This document shows positions 24,634 through 33,916 of a stretch of DNA of 64,000 nucleotides, one piece after another. Where the stretch lies: assembly GCF_009827615.1 (NCBI RefSeq), contig NZ_WTYU01000001.1, forward strand, positions 765,001 to 829,000. The letters run 5' to 3'. A program made the translations under genes and the position numbers. The notes beneath the pieces were generated by a model. That model did not search any database and was not told the origin of the DNA. It was given only the letters and a program-made list of their open reading frames with translations. This DNA is from Allopontixanthobacter confluentis (GTDB taxonomy: Bacteria; Pseudomonadota; Alphaproteobacteria; Sphingomonadales; Sphingomonadaceae). The stretch's first letter is position 1. Every line of letters begins with the position of its first letter.

Positions 24634-26841
24634 TCAGACCGCGCCGCCCGACCCGTTTACGACAACCTGCATGAACTTTGGTGCGCTTTTTGCGCCATCG
24701 CTCATGCGTTCGTGGGGATAATTGCCGGGCGAGAGCGACGTCAGCGGCATTCCGGCAATTGCCAGCGCATAGGGTGATACGCGGTGGCGGGTGCACAGGC
24801 CGCCCGCGCCATCACTCACCAGCGACGTTTCAAACTCCACCGCGATTTCGAGATTATTGACCCGGCTGACGGTGCCGACCACCAATTGCCCGGCGCCAAG
24901 GTCCAGCACCAGCTGAGTATCGACCGGCACGCCCATAATCCCTTCGATCAACGCGCCGGTCTTGGACAAGTTGCGCATCACGACATCATAGCGGTGATCA
25001 TCATGGATGACCCCGATGCGGCGGAAGACGGAGCGGCGTTCCGGGCGGTACATTTCCGGCCCGTCAGGTTCGATCTTCATGCCGCCATTCGCCATCAGTT
25101 CCAGCACATCTGCCTGGGGCAGGGCGCGGGAATAGAGGAAGCCCTGAATAAGGCGTGCGCCTTTTGAATGGACGACTTCGAGCTGGTCGAACGCTTCGAC
25201 ACCTTCGACAGTGGTTTCCATGCCCAGCGCATTGGACAGGCCGATGATGGCCGCAATGATCTTGGCGCTGTTCTTGTCTTTCTGGGTGCAAGAATCCACA
25301 AAGCTGCGATCAACCTTGATTTTGTCGAACGGGGCGGATCGCAGATAGCTGAGCGAGGAATACCCCGTCCCGAAATCATCCAGTGCCAGCCGCACGCCGA
25401 TTTTCTTGAGGTCGGTGAAGACAGCTTCGGTCGTCTCGCTGTCGCCGACAAAGACGCTTTCGGTGAGTTCCAGCTCCAGCCGGTCAGGCAGCAACCCGGA
25501 ATGTGCCAGCGCAGCGGAAACGACATTGCAGAATTCCGGATTGGTAAATTGCACTGCTGACACATTCACTGCCACGCGAACGGACGAAGGCCAGGCCATC
25601 GCGTCAACGCAGGCGCGTTGCAGCGCCCATTCGCCAATCTGGTTGATCAGATCGGATTCCTCGGCAACCGGGATGAACACATCCGGGCTTACTGGGCCGC
25701 GTTCTGGATGTTCCCACCGCATCAGCGCTTCAAGACACACCACGGAATTGTCGCTGGTCTTGACGACTGGCTGATAACGCAATTCAAGATCGCCAGCTTC
25801 CAGCGCAATGCGCAAATCTTCGAGCAGCAGCTCGCGTTCCTGTTCCTCGTCCTTCAGATCGTCCGAATAAAATCGAAACTGCCCGCGCCCGCCGTTTTTC
25901 GCGGCATACAGCGCGAGGTCAGAACTGCGGACCAGCTCATCACGCTCCACCCCGTCATAAGGGGCAATGGCAATGCCGACAGAGGTGCCGATGATGGCGC
26001 GCTTTTCTTCAATCGGATAGGGCTGCGAAAGGATCTGGATGATCTTGTCAGCCAGTTCGCCCAATTTGCCGCGGTCATCAATATCCGGCAGGATAATCTG
26101 GAATTCATCGCCGCCCAGCCGGCCGATTTCGCCGCGATTGCCGACAATGTTGCGCAGGCGTTCAGCCACCTGCACCAGCAGGGCATCGCCAGCAGGGTGG
26201 CCCATTGTGTCGTTCACACGCTTGAACTTGTCCAGATCCAGCATCATGAGAGCGCAGCTGCGCTTGGCCTGTTTAAAGGCGCCAATGATGCCATCCAGGC
26301 GGCGGTTCATGAAATGGCGGTTGTAAAGTCCGGTCAGCGAATCGAATTCGGCCAGACGGGAATCGACCAGCTTGCGCTCATATTCGACGCTGATGTCCTG
26401 CGCGCTGCCGCGATATCCATGAAACTGGCCGCGATCATCAAATTTCGGGTGGCCGGAAATGGAAAACCACACCTGCCTTACATCATTGCGCGGGCGGTTT
26501 CTGGCAAAGCGGACGGTCAGGTCCCGCACCTTGTTGTGCGCTTTCAGCTGAAAGTTGAGCGGGCGGTCAGACCGTTCATCAGGGTTGTCAGAATCTGTTT
26601 CGAACAGGGAAATCAGCGGTTGACCCAGTAATTCCTCAAGCGGAATATCCAGCTTTGTAACGGCATCATCCGAGATATAAATCAGCCGGCCTTCAGCGTC
26701 CGTCGCCCAGATCCAGCCGATGCCGGCCTTTTCGAATTCGTCCAGCACTTCCAGGCGCAATTGCGGGTCGGCAGCAGTGGATATGACCGCCGAAACAGGG
26801 GGCTTTTTGGCAAAACCTTGCAGGAACCCTTTAACAGCCAT
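24634..26841 (-). CDS. PAS-GGDEF-EAL-PilZ cyclic-di-GMP protein
   Basis: 735-residue signalling protein. A PAS sensor (about 30-155) is followed by a GGDEF domain with intact GGDEF at 243-247 but no RxxD inhibitory site in the usual place. The EAL domain has EAL at 371-373, ELTES, DDFGTGYSS, KVDRSF, VEGVE and QGF, so the phosphodiesterase site looks complete. A C-terminal PilZ domain (about 600-685) has R-x3-R (RSVFR) and NLSKTG, the cyclic-di-GMP binding motifs. No transmembrane helix is seen, so it is cytoplasmic. Synthesis, degradation and sensing of the messenger are thus all possible in one chain. It lies downstream of hemA on the same strand, 87 bases apart, and converges with ornithine decarboxylase. 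Confidence 0.9.
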   Translation of the reverse strand: MAVKGFLQGFAKKPPVSAVISTAADPQLRLEVLDEFEKAGIGWIWATDAEGRLIYISDDAVTKLDIPLEELLGQPLISLFETDSDNPDERSDRPLNFQLKAHNKVRDLTVRFARNRPRNDVRQVWFSISGHPKFDDRGQFHGYRGSAQDISVEYERKLVDSRLAEFDSLTGLYNRHFMNRRLDGIIGAFKQAKRSCALMMLDLDKFKRVNDTMGHPAGDALLVQVAERLRNIVGNRGEIGRLGGDEFQIILPDIDDRGKLGELADKIIQILSQPYPIEEKRAIIGTSVGIAIAPYDGVERDELVRSSDLALYAAKNGGRGQFRFYSDDLKDEEQERELLLEDLRIALEAGDLELRYQPVVKTSDNSVVCLEALMRWEHPERGPVSPDVFIPVAEESDLINQIGEWALQRACVDAMAWPSSVRVAVNVSAVQFTNPEFCNVVSAALAHSGLLPDRLELELTESVFVGDSETTEAVFTDLKKIGVRLALDDFGTGYSSLSYLRSAPFDKIKVDRSFVDSCTQKDKNSAKIIAAIIGLSNALGMETTVEGVEAFDQLEVVHSKGARLIQGFLYSRALPQADVLELMANGGMKIEPDGPEMYRPERRSVFRRIGVIHDDHRYDVVMRNLSKTGALIEGIMGVPVDTQLVLDLGAGQLVVGTVSRVNNLEIAVEFETSLVSDGAGGLCTRHRVSPYALAIAGMPLTSLSPGNYPHERMSDGAKSAPKFMQVVVNGSGGAV

Positions 26842-26928
26842 CTATCCCAACCAATCGCCTTGTCGCTGCGTGTTTATCCGATGCACATCACGATAGTCGA
26901 TGTTTGGTTAATATAGGTATAAGGTATT

Positions 26929-28143
26929 TCAGGCAGCGAGGCGCAGTTCCAGACGGTCCCAGATTTCGACCAGGGCGCGGGTCAGTTCGGCCATCATCGC
27001 ATCTGTGTGGGCAGGGCCGGGCGTGAATCGCAGGCGTTCTGTCCCGCGCGGCACTGTCGGAAAATTGATCGGCTGCACATAGACGCCATATTCCGCCAGC
27101 AAAATATCGCTGATTTTTTTCGCCCGCACCGGATCACCCACCATCAGCGGCACGATATGGGTGGTGCTGTCCATCACCGGCAGACCGGCATTGCGAAAAT
27201 GCGCTTTCAATGCAGCGGCGTTGGCTTGCTGGGCATCACGCTCGACCGACGAATTTTTGAGGTGGCGCACCGATGCCAGCACACCTGCCACCAGCACAGG
27301 GGAAAGTGAGGTCGTGAAGATGAACCCGGGCGCATAGGAACGGATCACGTCGATAATCTTGGTATCAGCGGCAATATAGCCGCCCATGACACCAAAAGCC
27401 TTGCCCAGCGTGCCTTCGATAATATCGATCCGGTCGGCAGCCTCGTCACGTTCGGATATGCCTCCGCCACGTTTGCCGTACATGCCCACGGCATGCACTT
27501 CGTCGATATAGGTGAGGGCATTGTATTTTTCGGCCAGATCGCAAAGCGCATGGATGGGCGCCACATCGCCGTCCATGGAATATACGCTTTCAAACGCGAT
27601 CAGCTTGGGCACCGAATCATCTTCTGCGGCCAGAAGTTCTTCCAGATGCGCCATGTCATTATGGCGGAAAACCCGCTTCTCACAGCCTGAATTGCGGATG
27701 CCGGCAATCATGCTGGCATGGTTGAGTTCATCGGAAAAGATGATGCAGCCCGGCAGCAGCTTGGCCAGCGTGGACAGCGTTGCGTCATTGGAAACATAGC
27801 CGCTGGTAAACAGCAGTGCGCCCTGTTTGCCATGCAGATCAGCCAGTTCTTCTTCAAGCTGGACATGGAAATGGGTGTTGCCGCCAATGTTGCGGGTGCC
27901 GCCGGAACCTGCGCCGACATCATGCAGCGCGTCTTCCATCGCGGAAATGACCTTGGGATGCTGGCCCATGGCGAGGTAATCGTTTGAGCACCACACCGTG
28001 ATCGGCTTGGGCCCATTATGCCCGTGAAAGCACCGCGCATTAGGGTAAGCACCCTTGTCGCGCATGATATCGATGAAGACGCGGTAGCGGCCTTCGGAGT
28101 GCAAGCGATCAATAGCCTGGTCGAAGATCTGATCGTAATTCAC
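26929..28143 (-). CDS. hemA: 5-aminolevulinate synthase
   Basis: 404-residue PLP enzyme that condenses glycine with succinyl-CoA, the first step of tetrapyrrole synthesis by the C4 route of alphaproteobacteria. With the GTG start at 28143 the cofactor lysine in [13 protein letters not shown] becomes Lys248, the same number as in Rhodobacter capsulatus. [12 protein letters not shown] and [11 protein letters not shown] are family hallmarks. An in-frame TTG ten codons upstream is possible but would give an N-terminus not seen in the family. About 100 bases separate it from the upstream murI. Confidence 0.95.
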   Translation of the reverse strand: MNYDQIFDQAIDRLHSEGRYRVFIDIMRDKGAYPNARCFHGHNGPKPITVWCSNDYLAMGQHPKVISAMEDALHDVGAGSGGTRNIGGNTHFHVQLEEELADLHGKQGALLFTSGYVSNDATLSTLAKLLPGCIIFSDELNHASMIAGIRNSGCEKRVFRHNDMAHLEELLAAEDDSVPKLIAFESVYSMDGDVAPIHALCDLAEKYNALTYIDEVHAVGMYGKRGGGISERDEAADRIDIIEGTLGKAFGVMGGYIAADTKIIDVIRSYAPGFIFTTSLSPVLVAGVLASVRHLKNSSVERDAQQANAAALKAHFRNAGLPVMDSTTHIVPLMVGDPVRAKKISDILLAEYGVYVQPINFPTVPRGTERLRFTPGPAHTDAMMAELTRALVEIWDRLELRLAA

Positions 28144-28245
28144 GCGGTTAACCTGCGGCGTTACGCCGGCCAAACCGGCATTCTACGCGGGATTTAGTCC
28201 GATTTGACCGATATTGCCACCGCGATCTTTGCGAATGGTTCGCGA

Positions 28246-29073
28246 TTAGAAACGCTCGATGGAATGAAGGCCATGCCGGGCCAGCGTACTGGTCAACTTG
28301 GCGAAGTCTGCTAGAGTGCCGGTGGTGATAGCGCGGTCAGACGCAATGCGGTTGAAAAGCTGGTTTTCGGTCAGGTCGGCAATGCGCCGCGCAATACCCG
28401 CCGCCCCGTCGATGAAGCTGACATTGCTGCCGAACGATGCCGCCAGTTCATCACGCAAAAGCGGGAAATGGGTGCAGGCAAGCACCACTGTGTCAATCTC
28501 ATCACCGCGCGGCTGATCGCGAAGCCCGGCGACCGCGGTCTCAATCACGCTGCGGTCCACCTGCTGCCCGCGCAATTTGCCTTCTGCCGCTTCCACCAGC
28601 CCTGGTGCAGCGTGGCGAAGCAGCACCTTGTCGCTGGCAAATTCGCGCTCCAGATTATCGACATAGGCCTGGCGCACTGTGGCCGCCGTGCCCAGCAGGC
28701 CGATGACGCCTGTGCGGGTCATCGCCGCAGCAGGCTTGATTGCCGGCACCGTGCCGACAATTGGCACTTCCAGCACTTCACGCACCGCCGCAAGGGCGAT
28801 TGTGGAGGCTGTATTGCAAGCAATGCAGACCAGACGCGGGCGATAGCGTTCGCTCATCCGGCCCAGCAGGCCGGCAACCCGCGCTGCAATCTGCGCTTCG
28901 GTCTTGGTGCCATAGGGCAGGCCGGCCTGATCGGCCACGAAAATGACCGGCGCATCAGGCAATATCTGGCGCAATTGCGCCAGCACAGACAGCCCGCCGA
29001 CCCCGGAATCAAACAACAATATGGGTGAAGCAGGGTCGATAGGGCTGGTCACTTTGGCAAGGTCACTCCGCAA
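28246..29073 (-). CDS. murI: Glutamate racemase
   Basis: About 275 residues. It converts L-glutamate to D-glutamate for peptidoglycan. The two catalytic cysteines are in IACNTAST and LACTHFPLL; FDSGVGGLSVL and LPYGTKT are family signatures. The TTG at 29073 is chosen because AAGGAGA lies nine bases before it, an unusually good ribosome-binding site; a TTG 13 codons earlier would include that site in the coding region, and a later GTG (29052) also fits. It is divergent from plsY across about 77 bases. Confidence 0.92.
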   Translation of the reverse strand: MRSDLAKVTSPIDPASPILLFDSGVGGLSVLAQLRQILPDAPVIFVADQAGLPYGTKTEAQIAARVAGLLGRMSERYRPRLVCIACNTASTIALAAVREVLEVPIVGTVPAIKPAAAMTRTGVIGLLGTAATVRQAYVDNLEREFASDKVLLRHAAPGLVEAAEGKLRGQQVDRSVIETAVAGLRDQPRGDEIDTVVLACTHFPLLRDELAASFGSNVSFIDGAAGIARRIADLTENQLFNRIASDRAITTGTLADFAKLTSTLARHGLHSIERF

Positions 29074-29150
29074 TTCTCGGTATCTCCTTATTTTTCCGGT
29101 GACCGAATGCAAGCAATCCCGTTATGCTATGGCCAATTAGGGGAGCAGAA

Positions 29151-29750
29151 ATGGAATTCGGCATCGAAAATCTGTGGGCTATGCTGCTGGGCTATGTGCT
29201 GGGGTCGATCCCGTTTGGCCTGTTGCTGACTTCCATGGCCGGAATGGGCGATGTGCGGAAAATCGGTTCCGGCAATATCGGCGCGACCAATGTTCTGCGC
29301 ACTGGCAACAAGGGGCTGGCAGCAGCAACGCTCCTGTTGGATCTGTTCAAGGGGTTTCTACCCGTATTTCTTGCCTGGCGCTATCTGGGGGAAACTTCGG
29401 TTGGCTTTGCCGCATTGGCGGCGGTGATCGGGCATTGCTTCCCTGTCTGGTTGAAATTCAGGGGCGGCAAGGGCGTGGCAACGCTGGCGGGGGTATGTTT
29501 TGGCATCGCATGGCCAATCGGGCTGGTCTATGCTGCAGTGTGGATCGGTTTGCTGGCGCTGCTGCGGATCAGTTCGCTGGCTGGCATGGCAGCGGCAGTG
29601 TCTGCGCCGGTTGCGGCATTGCTGACAGGTTATGGGCAGTTTGCGCCTTATCTGGCCGTAATTGCAGCGCTGATAATGTGGCTGCACCGCGCCAATATCA
29701 GCCGGCTTCGCGCGGGGACAGAACCGAAAGTGGGCGGCAGCGCCACGTGA
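29151..29750 (+). CDS. plsY: Acyl-phosphate:glycerol-3-phosphate acyltransferase
   Basis: 199-residue inner membrane enzyme making lysophosphatidate, the first acylation of phospholipid synthesis. Several hydrophobic helices are present, with the three active-site loops GSIPFGLL, GSGNIGATNVLR and KFRGGKGVAT. The ATG at 29151 follows GGGGAG. Its stop overlaps the dprA GTG start (GTGA), so the two are coupled. The pairing of plsY with dprA is common in alphaproteobacteria. Confidence 0.93.
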   Translation: MEFGIENLWAMLLGYVLGSIPFGLLLTSMAGMGDVRKIGSGNIGATNVLRTGNKGLAAATLLLDLFKGFLPVFLAWRYLGETSVGFAALAAVIGHCFPVWLKFRGGKGVATLAGVCFGIAWPIGLVYAAVWIGLLALLRISSLAGMAAAVSAPVAALLTGYGQFAPYLAVIAALIMWLHRANISRLRAGTEPKVGGSAT

Positions 29751-30901
29751 GCCAGGATTTCGCGGCGCCTGAGGGTGCCAGTATTTCGCAGCAGCCCAGC
29801 CTTTCCCAACAGGAAGCTTTTGCCCGCATCCGCCTGCTGCGTTCGCCCAATATCGGGCCGGTCAGCTACCGCCAGCTACTGCGCCGCTATGGCAATGCCC
29901 GCGATGCGCTGGATGCGCTGCCGGACATGGGCAAGCGCGGAGGGCGGCAATATCGGCCTGCCCCTGTCAGCCAGATTGAGGATGAAGTGGCCGCCACGCG
30001 CAAGGCCGGCGCAAAATACCTGTTTCACGGGACGCCGGATTATCCTGAACTGCTGACCCAGATTGAAAGCGCGCCGCCCATCCTGACCTATCGCGGCAAT
30101 CTTGCGCTGGCGTCGCGCCCCTGTGTGGCCATTGTGGGGGCGCGCAATTCCTCCGCCGCAGCGGTCAAGCTGGCCCGCGAATTTTCCGCGTCGCTGACAC
30201 AGGCGGGGCTGGTGGTCGTGTCCGGCCTTGCCCGCGGCATTGATGGCGCGGCCCATCAGGGCGCACTCCCAACCACCATCGGCGTAATCGCCAGCGGCAT
30301 AGAAATTGCCTATCCGCCGCAGCACGCCCAATTGCAGGAACAAGTGGCAAGCCAGGGATTGCTGCTGGCCGAACAGCCACCGGGCACCCAGCCGCGCGGC
30401 AGCCATTTTCCCAGCCGCAACCGCATTATTGCAGGACTGGCCGCCGGAACGCTGGTGGTGGAAGCCGCGCCCAAATCCGGCTCTCTCATCACCGCGCGTC
30501 TGGCGGGGGAGGCCGGCCGGGAAGTCATGGCCATACCCGGCTCGCCGCTCGACAGCCGCTCGCAAGGTTGCAACCAGCTTATTCGTGATGGCGCCATTCT
30601 GGTCCAGTCGGCAGATGATGTGGTGGAACTGCTGTCCGGGTTTGACGGGGTGGCGCGCTCCACCTTCAGGGAACCCGAGCCATGGGCCTATATCGCCGAA
30701 GATAGCCAAGCTGAAGATGGCCTGCCTGAGGATGAACCTGCGCGGATTGATAATCTGCTGACCACTGCGCCGGTCGCGGTGGATGAATTGATCCGCCAGT
30801 CCGGCCAGAGCGCGGCTTCTGTCCAACTGGCATTGCTGGAATTGGAGATATCGGGCCTGCTAGTCCGGCATGCAGGTTCCCGCGTCAGCCGAGCGGCTTG
30901 A
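29747..30901 (+). CDS. dprA: DNA-processing protein DprA
   Basis: 384-residue protein that loads RecA onto incoming single-stranded DNA during natural transformation. An N-terminal helical domain is followed by the Rossmann domain with VAIVGARNSS, SGLARGIDGAAH and GSHFPSRNRIIAGL, and a C-terminal winged helix (about 315-384). The start is a GTG that overlaps the plsY stop; no better start exists nearby, and earlier in-frame sequence is the plsY gene read out of frame. Presence of dprA alone does not prove competence. About 195 bases without a gene follow before topA. Confidence 0.92.
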   Translation: MSQDFAAPEGASISQQPSLSQQEAFARIRLLRSPNIGPVSYRQLLRRYGNARDALDALPDMGKRGGRQYRPAPVSQIEDEVAATRKAGAKYLFHGTPDYPELLTQIESAPPILTYRGNLALASRPCVAIVGARNSSAAAVKLAREFSASLTQAGLVVVSGLARGIDGAAHQGALPTTIGVIASGIEIAYPPQHAQLQEQVASQGLLLAEQPPGTQPRGSHFPSRNRIIAGLAAGTLVVEAAPKSGSLITARLAGEAGREVMAIPGSPLDSRSQGCNQLIRDGAILVQSADDVVELLSGFDGVARSTFREPEPWAYIAEDSQAEDGLPEDEPARIDNLLTTAPVAVDELIRQSGQSAASVQLALLELEISGLLVRHAGSRVSRAA

Positions 30902-31096
30902 AATGGCTGCGGTCAATATTGCGAAAATTGGGAAACGCGCCGCCAGCCTTGCAAAAGCTGTGCAGGTCAACCAATTGAGCACCCTTCGCTAACGAGGGAG
31001 GGGGATTTCGTGGCGGCATCAGCCTACTTGACGCCGTGCAATCCAACGCTCCACCCTCGCGCGTATGTACACGTGTAAGGATTTCACCCCAGTTTC

Positions 31097-33700
31097 ATGC
31101 AGCTAGTAATCGTCGAATCGCCTGCCAAGGCGAAGACCATCGAGAAATATCTGGGCAAGGACTTCAAGGTTCTGGCGTCATACGGCCATGTCCGCGATCT
31201 GCCGCCCAAGGATGGCAGCGTTCGTCCGGACGAGGATTTTGCGATGGATTGGGAAACCTATCGCGACAAGATGAGCCGGGTGAAGGAAATCGCCGATTAC
31301 GCCAAAAAGGCTGACCGGCTCATCCTCGCGACCGACCCTGACCGCGAAGGCGAAGCCATTTCGTGGCACGTTCAGGAATTGCTGGCCAAGCGCAAGGCAC
31401 TGCCAGCCAAGGTGGACCGCGTAACTTTCAACGCCATCACCAAGGCTGCCGTGACTGAAGCCATGGGCAAGCCGCGTGGTCTGGATACCGATCTGATTGA
31501 TGCCTATCTGGCGCGGCGCGCGCTGGATTATCTGTTCGGTTTTACCCTCAGCCCGATCTTGTGGCGCAAGCTGCCCGGCGCCAAGAGCGCAGGGCGCGTG
31601 CAATCTGTCGCGCTGCGGCTGATTGTTGACCGCGAACGCGAAATCGAAGCATTCGTGGCGCAGGAATATTGGTCTGTCGTCGCCAGGATGGAACAGGACG
31701 GGACCGAGTTCGATGCCCGTCTGGTCAAGTTTGATGGACAGAAACTCGACAAGTTGACGCTGGGCGATGAAGGCAGCGCCATGGCCGCCAAGGCCGCTGT
31801 GGAAGCAGGCCGTTTCACCATCGAGGATATCGAAACCAAGCCGCAGAAGCGCCATCCGGCACCGCCATTTACAACGTCGACCTTGCAGCAGGAAGCTGCG
31901 CGCAAGCTCGGCTATTCTGCCAGCCACACCATGCGTCTGGCGCAGAACCTGTATGAAGCAGGCGCGATTACCTATATGCGGACTGACGGCGTGCAGATGG
32001 ATGGCAGTGCCATTTCCGCTGCCCGCAAGGCGATAGCTGATCGTTACAACGGCCATTATCTACCCGAAAAACCACGTTTTTATTCGAGCAAGGCAAAAAA
32101 CGCGCAGGAAGCGCATGAGGCCATCCGGCCGACCAGTTTCACTGCCGACCATGCCGGTTCGGGTGATGAAGCCAAGCTCTATTCGCTGATTTTCAAGCGC
32201 GCCATGGCCAGCCAGATGGCGTCTGCCAGCCTGGAACGCACCACGGTCACGATGCGCGACCCCACGGGCCGCCATGAATTGCGGGCGACGGGGCAAGTCG
32301 TCAAATTCCCCGGGTTTATGGCAGTCTATGAAGAAGGGCTGGACCAGAAAAGCGATGATGACGAATCCGGCCTGCTGCCAGTGATGAACAAGGGCGATTC
32401 CCCGCTCAAGAAATCTGTTGATGCCGCGCAGCATTTCACCCAGCCGCCCGCGCGCTTTTCCGAAGCCAGCCTGGTCAAGCGGATGGAAGAACTGGGCATC
32501 GGGCGGCCTTCCACCTATGCCTCTACCATCCAGACCCTGCGTGACCGTGATTATGTCCGGATGGAGAAAAACCGTTTCTTTGCAGAAGAAAGCGGGCGTC
32601 TCCTCACAGCCTTTCTGGAACGGTTCTTCACCCGTTATGTAGGGTTCGACTTTACAGCCGAGATGGAAGACGAACTTGACGTGGTTTCCGATGGCAAGGC
32701 CCAATGGAAACACGTGCTTGCGGCGTTCTGGAAGGATTTCAAACCCAAATCCGATGAGGTGATGGAATTCAAGCCATCGGAAGTGTCCGAAAAGCTGGAC
32801 GAGTTTCTGTCCGACTATCTGTTCCCCGACAAGGCTGATGGCAGCGACCCGCGGCTATGCCCCAAATGCGGTGAAGGCCGCCTGGCATTGCGCGGCGGCA
32901 AATTCGGCGCATTTGTTGCCTGTTCCAACTATCCCGAGTGCAAGTTCACGCGCCGCTTCGCCCAACCTGGCGGCGAGGGTGATGCGGATGGCGGCGACGA
33001 ATCCATGGGCAAGGATCCGGAAACGGGCCTTGAGGTGGAGCGCAAAACCGGCCGTTTCGGACCTTACATCCAGCTGGGCGAGGGCAAGGAAGCCAAGCGC
33101 GCGTCCATTCCCAAGGATCTGGACGATTTCGATCTCGAATGGGCGCTGAAGCTACTGGGCCTTCCGCGGATTGTCGGCGTACATCCCGAAAGCGGCAAGG
33201 AAATCGAGGCCAATATTGGGCGCTACGGCCCATACCTGCGCCATGATGGCAAATATGCCAAGCTGACCAGCACGCGCGACGTGTTCGACACCGGCATGAA
33301 TGCGGCAGTCACTCTGCTGGCCGAAGCCGCCGACCGCAAGGGCGGCACGAGAGCCAAGGCGGAGCCGATCAAGGTGCTGGGTAAACATCCCACCAGTGAA
33401 GCGGAAATGCAGGTCATGCCGGGCCGCTATGGCCCCTACGTCACTGACGGAACGACCAATGCCACCATCCCCAAGGATGTGAAGCCGGAAGATCTGACCG
33501 AAGAACAGGCTATCGCTCTCATTGATGCGCGGGTGGCGAAAGGCCCGGTCAAGAAAAAGCGCAAGGCACCTGCCAAGAAGAAAGCGGCTCCGAAGAAGGC
33601 AGCGGCCAAAAAGGCACCAGCCAAAAAGGCAGCAGCCAAAAAAGCGCCTGCCAAAAAGGCACCTGCAAAAACCGCTGCGGCCAAGAAGGCAGCGGAATAA
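31097..33700 (+). CDS. topA: DNA topoisomerase I with Lys/Ala/Pro-rich tail
   Basis: 867-residue type IA topoisomerase that relaxes negative supercoils. The Toprim domain has Glu7 in IVESPAKAK and Asp80/Asp82 in ATDPDREGEA; the DNA-cleaving tyrosine is Tyr293 in ITYMRTDG. One four-cysteine zinc finger follows (CPKC and CSNYPEC, about 593-617), then topo_C repeats (FGPYIQLG, YGPYLRHDG, YGPYVTDG). The last about 55 residues consist of AKKAP/AKKAA repeats like a histone H1 tail, expected to bind DNA without sequence preference. A 60-residue basic protein starts within the stop codon (TAATG). Confidence 0.95.
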   Translation: MQLVIVESPAKAKTIEKYLGKDFKVLASYGHVRDLPPKDGSVRPDEDFAMDWETYRDKMSRVKEIADYAKKADRLILATDPDREGEAISWHVQELLAKRKALPAKVDRVTFNAITKAAVTEAMGKPRGLDTDLIDAYLARRALDYLFGFTLSPILWRKLPGAKSAGRVQSVALRLIVDREREIEAFVAQEYWSVVARMEQDGTEFDARLVKFDGQKLDKLTLGDEGSAMAAKAAVEAGRFTIEDIETKPQKRHPAPPFTTSTLQQEAARKLGYSASHTMRLAQNLYEAGAITYMRTDGVQMDGSAISAARKAIADRYNGHYLPEKPRFYSSKAKNAQEAHEAIRPTSFTADHAGSGDEAKLYSLIFKRAMASQMASASLERTTVTMRDPTGRHELRATGQVVKFPGFMAVYEEGLDQKSDDDESGLLPVMNKGDSPLKKSVDAAQHFTQPPARFSEASLVKRMEELGIGRPSTYASTIQTLRDRDYVRMEKNRFFAEESGRLLTAFLERFFTRYVGFDFTAEMEDELDVVSDGKAQWKHVLAAFWKDFKPKSDEVMEFKPSEVSEKLDEFLSDYLFPDKADGSDPRLCPKCGEGRLALRGGKFGAFVACSNYPECKFTRRFAQPGGEGDADGGDESMGKDPETGLEVERKTGRFGPYIQLGEGKEAKRASIPKDLDDFDLEWALKLLGLPRIVGVHPESGKEIEANIGRYGPYLRHDGKYAKLTSTRDVFDTGMNAAVTLLAEAADRKGGTRAKAEPIKVLGKHPTSEAEMQVMPGRYGPYVTDGTTNATIPKDVKPEDLTEEQAIALIDARVAKGPVKKKRKAPAKKKAAPKKAAAKKAPAKKAAAKKAPAKKAPAKTAAAKKAAE

Positions 33701-33882
33701 TGGCGGCAGAACGGTTCGAGCGGCACAAACAACCGTGGAACGCCGACGAAGCCGGAAAGCTGCGCCTGCTTGCGGGCAAGGGTCACGGCCTCAAGGCGAT
33801 TGCCAAGGCGCTGAGCCGCAGCGAGGAATCGACCAAGGATTTCGCGAAGAAAAACAAGGTCGCCATCGTCAAGAAGCGGTGA
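33700..33882 (+). CDS. Small basic helix-turn-helix-like protein
   Basis: 60 residues, rich in Lys and Arg (about a third of the chain). The pattern W-x-x-x-E, then L-x-x-L-x-x-x-G, IAKALSRSEEST and a final basic stretch suggests a Myb/GcrA-like or recombinase-type helix-turn-helix. I do not recognise it as a named family. It shares one base with the topA stop (TAATG) and is therefore translationally coupled to topA. Its stop lies inside a long palindrome shared with the convergent era gene. A DNA-bound accessory role is a guess from charge and context. Confidence 0.65.
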   Translation: MAAERFERHKQPWNADEAGKLRLLAGKGHGLKAIAKALSRSEESTKDFAKKNKVAIVKKR

Positions 33883-33916
33883 ATTACCGGGCCGCCAGCG
33901 CGGCCCGGTAATTCAC
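33879..33916. terminator. Perfect 17-bp palindrome between convergent genes
   Basis: The 5' arm at 33879-33895 pairs without mismatch with 33900-33916, with loop CAGC. The TGA of the small basic protein (33880-33882) is in the left arm and the TGA of era (33913-33915, minus strand) is in the right arm at the mirror position. No T-run follows, but the G/C-rich core (CCGGGCCGC) is very stable. It is likely a bidirectional terminator for topA-side and era-side transcripts. Confidence 0.8.

Noticed and set aside
33540-33697. Short repeated units at the end of topA as a CRISPR or satellite array
   Set aside because: They are in frame, encode Lys/Ala/Pro repeats and lack unique spacers.
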